64,000 nt of DNA. Origin: JACDER01 sp036394915 (GTDB taxonomy: Bacteria > Actinomycetota > Thermoleophilia > Gaiellales > Gaiellaceae). Positions 6,234 through 14,861 of this stretch are shown in pieces. The translations under genes and the position numbers were made by a program. Under the pieces are notes generated by a model that was not told the origin of the DNA, did not search any database, and saw only the letters and a list, made by a program, of their open reading frames with translations. Position 1 is the stretch's first letter. Each line of letters begins with the position of its first letter. The stretch lies in the NCBI GenBank assembly GCA_036394915.1, contig DASWEE010000144.1:33210-97209 (forward strand), given 5' to 3'.

Positions 6234-8951
6234 GTGCATCTGCGCTCGATCAGCCTGCGCGGCTTCAAGTCGTTTCCCGATCCGGTCGAGATCCGCCTCG
6301 AGCCGGGAGTCGCGGTCGTCGTCGGCCCCAACGGCTCCGGGAAGTCGAACATCGCCGACGCGATCGTCTGGGCGGCCGGGAGCCTCAGCCCCAGCGAGCT
6401 CCGCGCGGAGCGGGCGGACGACGTCCTGTTCGCGGGCTCGAATGGGAAGCCCGCGGCCGAGTGGTGCGAGGTCGAGCTCCTGTTCGACAACGCGGACGGC
6501 GGGCTCGCCGAGCTGGACTTCTCCGAAGTCTCGGTCGTGCGCCGCCTCCATCGGGGCGGCGAGGGCCAGTACCTCGTGAACCGGGCCTCCGTGCGGCGCA
6601 CCGATCTCGTCGAGCTCCTCTCCGACGTCGGTCTCGGGTCGGGGATGCACTCGGTCGTCGGGCAGGGAAAGGTCGAGGCGATCCTCGCCAGCAGCCCCAC
6701 CGAACGCCGAGCGCTCGTCGAGGAAGCTGCGGGGCTCGGCCGGTTCAAGCGCCGCCGGCACCGGGCCGAGCTGAAGCTCGCCCGCGTCGCCCGTGAGGTC
6801 GAGCGTGCTCGCGACGTCGAGGGCGAAGCCCGAAAGCGGCTGCGTCCGCTGGCACTGCAGGCCACCGCCGCCGAGCGCGCCGAGAAGATCTCGGTGCAGG
6901 TGGCGGCGGCCGAGGCGCGGATCGCCGAGCTCGATCTCGCGTCGCTGACCGAGCGCCAGACGGCTGCACAGGAGCGCAAGGCGGCCTCGGGGCTCGAGCG
7001 GAAGCGGGTCGACGGAAAGCTGGAGACGCTGCTGCTCGAACGGCAGCGGGCCGAGGAGGAGCTCGCCGACGCGGCCGGCGGCCGCGAGGCCGCGACGGCG
7101 GCTCTCTACCGCCTCCGGAGCGCCGCCGAGCGGGTCGGGCTCAGGCGCGAGAGCGCCGAAGACCTGCACGGCAGGCTCCGGCAGGAGCTCGACGAGGCCC
7201 GGCAGTGCAGCCTGGCGGATGCGGCCCCGTCGGTGGCCAGGGCAGAAGAGACGATCATCGCGGCCAGGGACGCCGCGCAGGAGCGCGACCGGCTGGCCGA
7301 GCAGGCCTCGGCCACCCGGGAGCGGTTGCGAGCGCTTGAGCACTCGCTGGCGGAGCGGGAGGGGATACCACCGGCGGCGCGGGCCCTCTCCGAGCAAGGC
7401 GAGCAGCTCGCACTGGCGGGCCTTGAGGCGGATCCGGGCTGCGAGCGCGCCGTCGCCGCCGCCCTCGCCTGGCGGGCATCCGCCGTCTCCGCATCGAGCA
7501 CGGCAGAAGGCTTCAGCCTGCTGGAACGTGCCCGGGAGGGCGGCCTCGGCAGCCTGCTCGTGCTCGTGCCTCCGGTGCGCTCGATGGCGCGGGGCGAGCC
7601 GCCGACGCCCGGAGCGACTGCGCTCACCGACCACGTCCGGACACGGGCGGGAGGCGAGCGCGCGCTCGCGCTGCTCGAGGACACCTGGCTGGTCGCGGAC
7701 GAGGAGCTGTTGCAGGCACGGCGCGGGCTCGTCGTGACGAGGACCGGCCACGGTTTCGCGCCCGAGCAGGGCGAGCTGTGGTTTACGGGGGAGACCGCCG
7801 AGAGTGTGCTGCTCGAGCTCGAAGGCAGGCGCCGCAGCCTCGAGCGGGAAGTGGCCGAGCTCGAACGAGCGGCCGAGGAGGCCGTCAAGCGCGCCGAGGA
7901 GGCGGCTCGCCGGATGGAGAAGGCACGGGCTGCGCTCCCGGCCTCGCCACGGGTCGCGCCGGCGATGCTCGAACGGCTGGTGGCCGGAACGGAGCGCGCC
8001 GTGACGGTTCTCGTTCGGGCGGCCGAGTCGGGCACACGCCTCGAGACGCCGTTGCGGGCGCGCGCGGACGCCGGCGGGATGCGAACCGGCGAGCTCGCGG
8101 CCGAGCTGCGGCGGCTCGGCGCGTCCGAGGCAGAGCTTCGCCGCGAGTCCGGAGAGGCGCGGGAGCGGGCGACCGAGATCGACGTCGAGCTCGCTCGGAT
8201 CGACGCCGAAGCGAAGGAGGCGCGGGCCCGGCTCGAAACGGCAGGGACGGCGCCTGCCGAGGGCGACGACCGTGAAGAGCTCGAGACGGCGCTCGAGCGG
8301 CTCCGCCGCCGCCGCGAGTCGCTCGGGCAGGTCAACCCGCTCGCGAAGGAGGAGCACGAGCGGGAGAAGGAGCGGCTGCACGAGCTCGTGGAGCAGCGAA
8401 AGGATCTCGAGGAGAGCCTGAGCCGGCTGGAGGAGTTGCGGACCGAGCTCACCGAGACCGTCGAGCGCCGCTTCGCCGATACGTTCGACCGCGTGCGGGC
8501 GCACTTCGAGGAAGTGGCCGCAACCCTGTTCCCGGGCGGCGAGGGCCGGCTGCGGCTGACGGCGCCGGATGAGGAGGACGAGGAGGCCGAGTCGGGCATC
8601 GAGGTCGAGCTCCGTCCCGCCGGGAAGCGCGTCACGCGGCTCTCGCTCCTCTCGGGCGGCGAGCGTGCGCTCGGCGCGATCGCGTTCCTGTTCTCGCTCT
8701 TCCTGGCCCGCCCGTGCCCCTTCTACCTCCTGGACGAGGTCGAGGCCGCGCTGGATGATCCCAACATCGGCCGCTTCGTCTCGCTGCTGAGGGCGTATGC
8801 GGACCGCGCTCAGTTCATCGTCGTCACGCACCAGAAGCGGACGATGGAGGCCGCCGACGTGCTCTACGGCGTCACGATGGGATCGGACGGCATTTCGCAA
8901 GTCGTCTCGCGCCGGATGCCGCGCGAAGAGTCGCTCGCCGCGACGGCCTAG
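6234..8951 (+). CDS. smc: Chromosome partition protein SMC (short form)
   Basis: ATP-dependent DNA-loop organiser for chromosome segregation. N-terminal head: LRSISLRGFKSFPDPVEI and Walker A GPNGSGKSNIADAI; C-terminal head: LSLLSGGERALGAIAFLFSLF signature and Walker B YLLDEVEAALDD. A recognisable hinge-like stretch lies near residues 400-490 (GLEADPGCERAVAAALAW onward). The 905-residue length is far below the usual 1150-1200, so both coiled-coil arms are markedly short. GTG start, 40 nt after the previous gene. No scpA or scpB in the window. The antisense strand is also long open, a GC-composition artefact. Confidence 0.95.
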   Translation: MHLRSISLRGFKSFPDPVEIRLEPGVAVVVGPNGSGKSNIADAIVWAAGSLSPSELRAERADDVLFAGSNGKPAAEWCEVELLFDNADGGLAELDFSEVSVVRRLHRGGEGQYLVNRASVRRTDLVELLSDVGLGSGMHSVVGQGKVEAILASSPTERRALVEEAAGLGRFKRRRHRAELKLARVAREVERARDVEGEARKRLRPLALQATAAERAEKISVQVAAAEARIAELDLASLTERQTAAQERKAASGLERKRVDGKLETLLLERQRAEEELADAAGGREAATAALYRLRSAAERVGLRRESAEDLHGRLRQELDEARQCSLADAAPSVARAEETIIAARDAAQERDRLAEQASATRERLRALEHSLAEREGIPPAARALSEQGEQLALAGLEADPGCERAVAAALAWRASAVSASSTAEGFSLLERAREGGLGSLLVLVPPVRSMARGEPPTPGATALTDHVRTRAGGERALALLEDTWLVADEELLQARRGLVVTRTGHGFAPEQGELWFTGETAESVLLELEGRRRSLEREVAELERAAEEAVKRAEEAARRMEKARAALPASPRVAPAMLERLVAGTERAVTVLVRAAESGTRLETPLRARADAGGMRTGELAAELRRLGASEAELRRESGEARERATEIDVELARIDAEAKEARARLETAGTAPAEGDDREELETALERLRRRRESLGQVNPLAKEEHEREKERLHELVEQRKDLEESLSRLEELRTELTETVERRFADTFDRVRAHFEEVAATLFPGGEGRLRLTAPDEEDEEAESGIEVELRPAGKRVTRLSLLSGGERALGAIAFLFSLFLARPCPFYLLDEVEAALDDPNIGRFVSLLRAYADRAQFIVVTHQKRTMEAADVLYGVTMGSDGISQVVSRRMPREESLAATA

Positions 8952-9004
8952 GCTTCGGCGCCGTGAGCGCCCACGTGGCCACGGTTGCAGGCTAGCGTTC
9001 GCCG

Positions 9005-9958
9005 ATGGCCAGAAGCTGGGCAGAGCTGCTCGGGGACGAGGGCGGTCCCGAGGAAGCGGAGGAGGAGCAGTCGGGGTTCTTCTCGCGGCTGCGGGACTCG
9101 CTCGGACGAAGCCGCCGGGCCCTCACGGGCCAGCTCGCCGCGGCCGCCTTCGACCCCGACGACGACGAGGCCTGGGAACGGCTCGAGGAGGCGCTGATCG
9201 CGGCCGACGTCGGCGTCCCGACCACGGCCGAGCTCGTGCGGCGGCTGGAGGCCAGAGACGATCTCGTCGACGGCCTCGAGCACGCGCTCGTGGAGGAGAT
9301 CGCCGCACTCCTCGGGGATCCTCCGCGCCTCGACGTCCACGCGAAGCCGAGCGTCCTGCTGTTCGTCGGCGTGAACGGAACGGGCAAGACGACGACGATC
9401 GGCAAGCTGGCGCAGGCGCTGCGGGAGCGCGACCGCGACGTGATCGTGGCGGCCGCGGACACGTTCAGGGCCGCTGCCGACGAGCAGCTCGAGGTCTGGG
9501 CGAAGCGGGCGGAGGCGGACTTCGTCGGGGCCGCCCGCGGGGGAGATCCCGCCGCCGTCGCCTTCGACGCGATCGAGGCGGCGCAGTCACGGGGCCGTGA
9601 CGTCGTGCTCGTCGACACGGCGGGGCGGCTGCACACGCACACGAACCTGATGGCCGAGCTGGCCAAGATCGGGCGAGTCGTCGCGGGAAGACTGGAGGGT
9701 GCGCCGCACGAGACGCTGCTCGTGATCGACGCGACCACGGGTCAGAACGGCGTCCAGCAGGCGCGTCTCTTCGGGGAGGCGGTCGAGGTGACCGGCGTCG
9801 TGCTGACGAAGCTGGACGGCTCGGCCAAGGGCGGGATCGCGGTCGCGATCGCGCACGAGCTCGAGCTGCCGGTGAAGCTGATCGGCGTCGGCGAGCGCCT
9901 GGACGACCTGCGGCCGTTCGACCCGGACGACTTCGCGCGCGCGCTGGTGTCCGGCTAG
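9005..9958 (+). CDS. ftsY: Signal recognition particle receptor FtsY
   Basis: Membrane-associated SRP GTPase that docks ribosome-nascent chain-SRP complexes at the translocon. 317 residues: a short acidic A region (EEAEEEQSGFFSRLRDSLG), N domain, then G domain with GVNGTGKTTTIGKLA (G1), DTFRAAADEQLE, DTAGRLHTHTNLMAEL (G3), TKLDGSAKGG (G4). The smc-ftsY pair is standard in Actinomycetota; its partner ffh is 1.3 kb downstream. Its stop overlaps by 4 nt the stop of the convergent dodecin gene. Confidence 0.97.
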   Translation: MARSWAELLGDEGGPEEAEEEQSGFFSRLRDSLGRSRRALTGQLAAAAFDPDDDEAWERLEEALIAADVGVPTTAELVRRLEARDDLVDGLEHALVEEIAALLGDPPRLDVHAKPSVLLFVGVNGTGKTTTIGKLAQALRERDRDVIVAAADTFRAAADEQLEVWAKRAEADFVGAARGGDPAAVAFDAIEAAQSRGRDVVLVDTAGRLHTHTNLMAELAKIGRVVAGRLEGAPHETLLVIDATTGQNGVQQARLFGEAVEVTGVVLTKLDGSAKGGIAVAIAHELELPVKLIGVGERLDDLRPFDPDDFARALVSG

Positions 9959-10164
9959 CTCCGCTCGACTCCAAATGCGATGTTGACGGTCGTGCGGTAC
10001 TGGGTGATGCGGTCGTTCTCGACCACGGCGCTCATCGAGACCACGTGGGCGCCGTTGATCCCGCGCAGCGTCTTCGCCGCCTCCTGGACCGCTGCGTCGG
10101 CCGCCTTCGCAAAGCTCTCCGGGGACGAGCCGATCAGCGTGACCACTTTTGCGACGTCGGACAT
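9955..10164 (-). CDS. Dodecin flavin-binding protein
   Basis: 69 residues, beginning MSDVAKVVTLIGSSPESF, then AVQEAAKTLRGINGAHVVSM and ENDRITQYRTTVNIAFGVE. This is the dodecin signature: small dodecamers that store or buffer riboflavin/FMN or CoA. ATG with GGGAG upstream. Transcribed against ftsY and separate from its operon. Confidence 0.93.
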   Translation of the reverse strand: MSDVAKVVTLIGSSPESFAKAADAAVQEAAKTLRGINGAHVVSMSAVVENDRITQYRTTVNIAFGVERS

Positions 10165-10253
10165 TTCCGCTCCCTTCCCTCGTTGGTCGAGGGAGGATAA
10201 GCGCTAGGAGGGATTGGCGGAACCTCGCTCGTCGCCGGGGTGCGATGGCCGTT

Positions 10254-10320
10254 CCGAGGCAAGGACGCAGGGAGCGTTCGTAGCCGGAGGCTACGGGCGC
10301 GACTGAGGACGCCGCCTCGG
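10254..10320. repeat. Nested hairpin element upstream of dodecin
   Basis: In the 204-nt gap between the dodecin start and the end of the lipoprotein frame. Outer arms CCGAGGC (10254-10260) and GCCTCGG (10314-10320) enclose a perfect 7-bp hairpin CGTAGCC-GGA-GGCTACG (10279-10295). The flanks of the inner hairpin (AAGGACGCAGGGAGCG and GCGCGACTGAGGACG) look like related strings. No T-tract follows. May be a terminator or a dispersed structured repeat; only one copy is visible here. Confidence 0.5.
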
Positions 10321-10368
10321 GGCGGACAGCGCGGCCCGGCGGCACAGACTAGGTTTCGTCAAGCCCTC

Positions 10369-11276
10369 CTAAGAAAGACTGAGGCCGAGAGACGACGTCA
10401 AGCTGGGCAGCGGCTTGTAGCTCTCGGGGGGCGTGATCGTGACGGTCTCGCCCCATTTGCCGAGGTCGATCCCGAGCGAGACGTGCAGCGCGTTCAGCCC
10501 GCTCAGCTGGGAGCCCGTCGTCTGCAGCTTCTGCAGGTCGTCCGAATTGAGGTCGATGCTGACATTCGCTCTGCGCAGCAGGTGGTCGTCCTTGCCGACG
10601 TCGGCCGTGACGTTGGTGGCGTTCTGCAGGGCCTGGAGCGCGTTCCGCTGCTGCGCCGTCAGCGTCTGCCCGCTCTGCTCCGAGAGCTTCGCGATCCCGT
10701 CGGCGTCGAGCGTGCCCTTGAACTCCCACGTGTCGGCGTCGTCGAGCGTCGGGCCGTCCGCGATCGTGCCGTCGAAGATCTCGTCCGCGTGCTGCCGCGG
10801 CTGCTGCGCGCTGCTTTGCTGGGCCCCGGGCACCGTGTTCAGACGGGATTGCCCCAGCTGCTTCAGCGTCCCCAGCCCGGAGTGCTTCGTCCCGTACCAG
10901 GTTCCGAGCAGCTCTGCATAGAGCTCGTTCGGGCCGGCCAGGAGCTTGCCCGAGAACTCCCGGCCCGTCACCGAGATGCTGCCGTCAGCCGTGAAAGCCT
11001 TCGAGGAGGCGTCTCCCTCGAGGTGGAGCTTGATCGAATGGCCGCAAACGCCTGCACGAGTGCGTTCTTGAGCGCGCCGTTCGTCTCGATCGAGACGGTG
11101 AGGTCGAGCGCGTAGTGCGCGCTGTGCTTGGCGCTCGTCGCGCTCGAAGCCTTGACGAACAATGTCTGGAGCGACGGCGCGGGCTGTGATGGGGCCGAGC
11201 TTCCGCCGCCCCCGCAACCGGCGAGAGCAAAGAGGAAGAGGAGGCCCGCACTACACTTTTTGACGATGTTCGACAC
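10369..11276 (-). pseudogene. LppX/LprG-like lipoprotein, frameshifted
   Basis: N-terminal part, in one frame from GTG at 11276: MSNIVKKCSAGLLFLFALAG then CGGGGSS (lipobox LAGC), then LQTLFVKASSATSAKHSAHY and DLTVSIETNGALKNALVQAFAA. The C-terminal part continues in another frame from about IKLHLEGDASSKAFTADG to the stop at 10369. A single missing base near 11028-11050 would join them. The exported domain resembles the LppX/LprAFG lipid-carrier lipoprotein family by pattern (moderate certainty). The start overlaps the ffh start on the other strand by 11 nt, so a shared divergent promoter region is compressed. Decay or an assembly indel are both possible. Confidence 0.6.
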
Positions 11277-12576
11277 CCTGTCCGACAAACTACAGGCCGC
11301 CCTCGGCGACATGCGCAAGCGCGGGAGCCTCGACGAGGAGGCGGTTTCGCGCGCGATGCGCGAGATCCGGCTCGCGCTGCTCGAGGCGGACGTCAACTTC
11401 AAGGTCGTGAAGGAGTTCGTCGAGCGCGTCCGGGAGCGGGCGCTCGGCCAGGACGTGCTCAAGAGCCTCACCCCGGCGCAGCAGGTGGTGAAGATCGTCC
11501 ACGAGGAGCTGACCGAGCTGATGGGCAGCGGCAGCTCGAAGCTGGCCTACGCGGGCAAGCCGCCGACCGTGATCCTGCTCGCGGGCCTGCAGGGCTCGGG
11601 GAAGACGACGGCCGCGGCCAAGCTCGCGCTGCTCCTTCGCAAAGAGGGCAAGGCGCCGGCGCTCGTCGCCGCCGATCTGCAGCGCCCGGCCGCGATCGAC
11701 CAGCTCGAACAACTGGGGCGCCAGGTCCAGCTGCCGGTTTACACGGGAAACGGCGACGCAGTCGCCGTTTCCCTAGCAGGAGTCGAGCGGGCGGAGGCCG
11801 AGGGTAAGGACGTCGTGATCATCGACACTGCCGGACGTCACCAGGTCGACGAGGAGCTTATGAGTGAGCTAGTGCGGATTCACCGCGAGGTGAAGCCGCA
11901 CAACGTCCTGCTCGTGCTCGACTCGATGACCGGCCAGGAAGCGGTCTCGGTCGCCGAGGCGTTCCAGCAGCGAGTGGCATTCGACGGCGTCGTTCTGACG
12001 AAGCTCGACGGCGACGCGCGCGGCGGTGCGGCGCTCTCCGTCAAGGCCGTCACCGGCAAGCCGATCAAGCTCGCCTCCGTGGGCGAGAAGCTCGACCAGC
12101 TCGAGTACTTCCATCCCGACCGGATGGCGTCCCGGATCCTCGGCATGGGCGACGTCCTCAGCCTGGTCGAGAAGGCGGAGGCCGTGGTCGAGGAGGACGA
12201 GCAGGCGCAGTTGGAGCAGCGGCTGCGCGCGGGCGAGTTCAGCTTCGACGATTTCCTCGCCAGCTACCGGATGCTGCGGCGGATGGGGCCGCTCAAGGGC
12301 GTGCTCTCGATGATCCCCGGGATGGGGAAGCAGCTGCAAGGATTGGACATCGACGAGCGCGAGCTGGCGCGAGTCGAGGCGATCATTCTCTCGATGACCC
12401 CGGGAGAGCGGTCGCGGCCCCACATGATCAACGGCTCGCGCCGGCTGCGGATCGCAAAAGGAAGCGGCGTCACCGTCCAGCAGGTCAACCAGCTGCTGAC
12501 GGCACGCAAGCAGATGGAGAAGATGATGAAGCAGTTGGGAAAAGGCAAGATTCCGGCTCTACCCGGACTAGGCTAG
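11266..12576 (+). CDS. ffh: Signal recognition particle protein Ffh (SRP54)
   Basis: GTPase that binds signal sequences together with 4.5S/6S RNA and hands them to FtsY. Starts MFDTLSDKLQAALGDMRKRG (N domain); G domain motifs GLQGSGKTTAAAKLA, DTAGRHQVDEELM, TKLDGDARGGAALS; Met-rich M domain with MLRRMGPLKGVLSMIPGMGK and ISR-like SRRLRIAKGSG, ending MMKQLGKGKI. 436 residues. First gene of an ffh-rpsP-khpA-(phosphoesterase)-rimM-trmD-lepB-rplS run. Confidence 0.97.
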   Translation: MFDTLSDKLQAALGDMRKRGSLDEEAVSRAMREIRLALLEADVNFKVVKEFVERVRERALGQDVLKSLTPAQQVVKIVHEELTELMGSGSSKLAYAGKPPTVILLAGLQGSGKTTAAAKLALLLRKEGKAPALVAADLQRPAAIDQLEQLGRQVQLPVYTGNGDAVAVSLAGVERAEAEGKDVVIIDTAGRHQVDEELMSELVRIHREVKPHNVLLVLDSMTGQEAVSVAEAFQQRVAFDGVVLTKLDGDARGGAALSVKAVTGKPIKLASVGEKLDQLEYFHPDRMASRILGMGDVLSLVEKAEAVVEEDEQAQLEQRLRAGEFSFDDFLASYRMLRRMGPLKGVLSMIPGMGKQLQGLDIDERELARVEAIILSMTPGERSRPHMINGSRRLRIAKGSGVTVQQVNQLLTARKQMEKMMKQLGKGKIPALPGLG

Positions 12577-12583
12577 GAGGCAG

Positions 12584-12826
12584 ATGGCAGTTCACATGAG
12601 ATTGACCCGCGTCGGCTCGAAGAAGAATCCGATCTACCGCGTCGTGGTGGCCGACTCGCGCTCGCCGCGCGACGGCAGGTTCCTCGAGATCGTCGGGCGC
12701 TACAACCCGCAGACGGAACCGTCGACGATCGAGCTCGACGAGGCGAAGGTGAAGGACTGGCTCGGGAAAGGCGCCCAGCCGTCGGCTGCTGTGTCGAAGC
12801 TGCTGAAAATCAAGAACATTGGCTGA
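12584..12826 (+). CDS. rpsP: 30S ribosomal protein S16
   Basis: 80 residues, MAVHMRLTRVGSKKNPIYRV then SPRDGRFLEIVGRYNPQTEP: the full S16 signature. ATG lies 7 nt after ffh with AGGAGG just ahead. Its last codons overlap the TTG of khpA. Confidence 0.97.
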   Translation: MAVHMRLTRVGSKKNPIYRVVVADSRSPRDGRFLEIVGRYNPQTEPSTIELDEAKVKDWLGKGAQPSAAVSKLLKIKNIG

Positions 12827-13052
12827 ACTGCTCGAGTACCTCGCGCGCCAGCTCGTCGACGACCCCGACTCCGTCCAGGTGGAGAGGGTGGAGGACGAGG
12901 ACGGCGCCGTCGTCCTCCGGCTCCAGGTCGCCGACGACGACGTCGGCAAGGTGATCGGACGCCAGGGCAGGATCGCCCGGTCGCTGCGCACGATCATCAG
13001 GGCGTGCGCCGCCGGCGAGGGCCGGCGAGTGCAGCTGGAAATCGCCGGTTGA
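12819..13052 (+). CDS. khpA: KH-domain RNA-binding protein KhpA
   Basis: 77 residues, single type II KH domain with GKVIGRQGRIARSLRTII (the GxxG loop is GRQG). Family members (YlqC/KhpA) bind RNA, often with Jag/KhpB, and affect rRNA maturation and cell size. TTG start overlaps the rpsP end by 8 nt. Canonical rpsP-khpA-rimM-trmD order, here interrupted by a phosphoesterase gene. Confidence 0.92.
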   Translation: MAELLEYLARQLVDDPDSVQVERVEDEDGAVVLRLQVADDDVGKVIGRQGRIARSLRTIIRACAAGEGRRVQLEIAG

Positions 13053-13726
13053 GAGTCGCGGCGCTCTTCGACATCCACGGCAACCTGCCCGCGCTCGAGG
13101 CCGTTCTCGAGGAGGCGGAGGCCGACCTGCTGGTGGCCGGCGGCGACGTGACCGGAGGGGCCTTTCCCGCCGACACCGTCGAGCGGCTGCGGGCGCTCGG
13201 CGACGGCGTCCGCTGGCTGCGCGGAAACCTCGAGCGGGAGCTGGTCGAGCTGCCTCCGCCCAGAGAGGCGGGACCGCCGCCTGGGGAGCTCGAGCGCATT
13301 CGCAAGTCGCTGACCGAGGAGCAGCTCGCGTTCCTGTACGGCCTGCCCCAGCAGGTCGAGCTGGACGTCGACGGCCTCGGACGGGTGCTGTTCTGCCACG
13401 CCACACCGCGGAATGACGTGGAGATCGTCACTCAGCTGACGCCCGACGAGCGGTTGGGGCGAATCCTCGAAGGCGTGGCCGCGGACGTCGTCGTCGCCGG
13501 CCACACGCACATGCAGGACGATCGACGTGTAGCCGGGATCCGCTGGATCAACGCCGGCAGCGTCGGGATGCCGTACGAGGACTCGGCCGGTGCCTACTGG
13601 GCACTGCTGGGCCCGGAGGTGGAGCTGCGGCGATCCGGCTATGACGCGGCCGCTCTGGGCGGGTACGAGTATCCGCACGCTTCGAGGCAGGAAGCGGCTG
13701 AGTATTTCGAGAGCCTGACCCGGTGA
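13049..13726 (+). CDS. Metallophosphoesterase, YfcE/MJ0936-type
   Basis: Calcineurin-like phosphoesterase of about 225 residues. Metal-binding motifs are in order: ALFDIHGNLPALEAVL (D-x-H), VAGGDVTGG (GGD), LRGNLE (GN), CHATP, VAGHTHMQ (GHxH) and NAGSVGMP. Substrate unknown; family members act on phosphodiesters such as cyclic nucleotides. TTG start overlaps the khpA stop (TTGA) and its stop overlaps the rimM GTG (GTGA), so it is built into the rimM operon. Confidence 0.85.
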   Translation: MRVAALFDIHGNLPALEAVLEEAEADLLVAGGDVTGGAFPADTVERLRALGDGVRWLRGNLERELVELPPPREAGPPPGELERIRKSLTEEQLAFLYGLPQQVELDVDGLGRVLFCHATPRNDVEIVTQLTPDERLGRILEGVAADVVVAGHTHMQDDRRVAGIRWINAGSVGMPYEDSAGAYWALLGPEVELRRSGYDAAALGGYEYPHASRQEAAEYFESLTR

Positions 13727-14190
13727 GCGACGAGCGAGTCATGGTCGGTCGCGTGGGCCGCCCACACGGGCTTACGGGCGCGTTCGTCGTCGAACACGCG
13801 AGTGAGGCGCCCGAGCGGTTCGCGGTCGGAGCGGAGCTGCTCGCCGGCGGTGAGCCGGCCCGCGTGGTCGAGTCGAAGCGGGCGGGAGGGCGGCTCGTCG
13901 TCCGCCTCGACCATCCCGTTGAGCGCGGCGCGGCACTCGAGATCCCTCGCGCCGAGCTCCCGCCGCCAGACGCAGACTCCTACTACGTCTCCGACCTCGC
14001 CGGGCTCGATGTGGTCGAGGAAGGGGGACAGTCCCTCGGGCGTGTGACCGATGTGGCGCCGGGGATTGCGAACGACGTGATCGAGCTGGATTCCGGCCTC
14101 CTGCTTCCCTTCGTCGAGGCGTGCGTGCGCGAGGTCGATCTCGAACGGCGCCGGATCGTTGTCGCTCCTGGCTTCGCAGACCACGGGTAA
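13723..14190 (+). CDS. rimM: Ribosome maturation factor RimM
   Basis: 155 residues: N-terminal VMVGRVGRPHGLTGAFVV (family signature) and a C-terminal PRC-barrel with YYVSDLAGLDVV, SLGRVTDV and GLLLPFVEACVREVDLERRRI. Helps assemble the 30S head with S19. GTG overlaps the previous stop. Followed after 11 nt by trmD as in most bacteria. Confidence 0.95.
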   Translation: MSDERVMVGRVGRPHGLTGAFVVEHASEAPERFAVGAELLAGGEPARVVESKRAGGRLVVRLDHPVERGAALEIPRAELPPPDADSYYVSDLAGLDVVEEGGQSLGRVTDVAPGIANDVIELDSGLLLPFVEACVREVDLERRRIVVAPGFADHG

Positions 14191-14201
14191 CCTCAGGTTC
14201 C

Positions 14202-14861
14202 TTGCAGCTCGACGTGTTCACCCTCATCCCGCAGGCCTTCGGCTGGCTGACGGAGCAGCGGCCCGTCGCTGCGGTGCTCGGCCGCAGCCTGGACCTGCGC
14301 CTGTTCAACTACCGCGACGCAACTCCACTTCGCGCGGCTCAGGTCGACGACGAGCCCTACGGAGGCGGGCCGGGGATGGTGCTCCGCGTGGACGTCGTCG
14401 CTGCCGCCCTCGACGCCGTCTACGGCGGCGTCCCCGACCATCGCGTCGTCGCGCTGACGCCTCAGGGACGCCAGCTCGACCAGCAGGTCGTCGAGGAGCT
14501 CGCGTCCGAGGAGCGGCTCACGCTGCTGTCGGCGCGGTTCGAGGGCTTCGACGAGCGGATCGTGACGCACCTCGCCTCTGACGCGATCTCGATCGGGCCG
14601 TACGTCCTCTCGGGCGGTGAGCTGCCGGCGATGGTGATCTTGGATGCGGTCGCGCGACGGCTGCCGGGTGCCCTCGGGAGCGAGGAGTCCGGCCTGGTGG
14701 AGAGCTTCTCGGCCGAGCTGGGAGGAGGGCTCGAGTATCCGCACTACACCCGCCCGGCCGAGTTCCGCGGTTGGTCCGTTCCAGAGGTTCTCCTCTCCGG
14801 AGATCATGCGCGGATCGAGGAGTGGCGCCGCGAGCAGAGCCGTAGCAGGAGTCTCGCGTGA
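14202..14861 (+). CDS. trmD: tRNA (guanine37-N1)-methyltransferase TrmD
   Basis: Methylates G37 of tRNAs using SAM, preventing frameshifts. Starts LQLDVFTLIPQAF; knotted SPOUT core has DDEPYGGGPGMVLRVDV, LTPQGRQLDQQ, FEGFDERI and ISIGPYVLSGGELPAM; C-terminal YPHYTRPAEFRG and VLLSGDHARIEEWRRE. 219 residues from a TTG start, slightly short at the C-terminus but all motifs present. Stop overlaps the next GTG. Confidence 0.95.
   Translation: MQLDVFTLIPQAFGWLTEQRPVAAVLGRSLDLRLFNYRDATPLRAAQVDDEPYGGGPGMVLRVDVVAAALDAVYGGVPDHRVVALTPQGRQLDQQVVEELASEERLTLLSARFEGFDERIVTHLASDAISIGPYVLSGGELPAMVILDAVARRLPGALGSEESGLVESFSAELGGGLEYPHYTRPAEFRGWSVPEVLLSGDHARIEEWRREQSRSRSLA

Noticed and set aside
6069..8900. A 943-codon open frame antisense to smc
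   Set aside because: Follows from strong third-position GC bias of smc; no family motifs, and smc itself is unmistakable.
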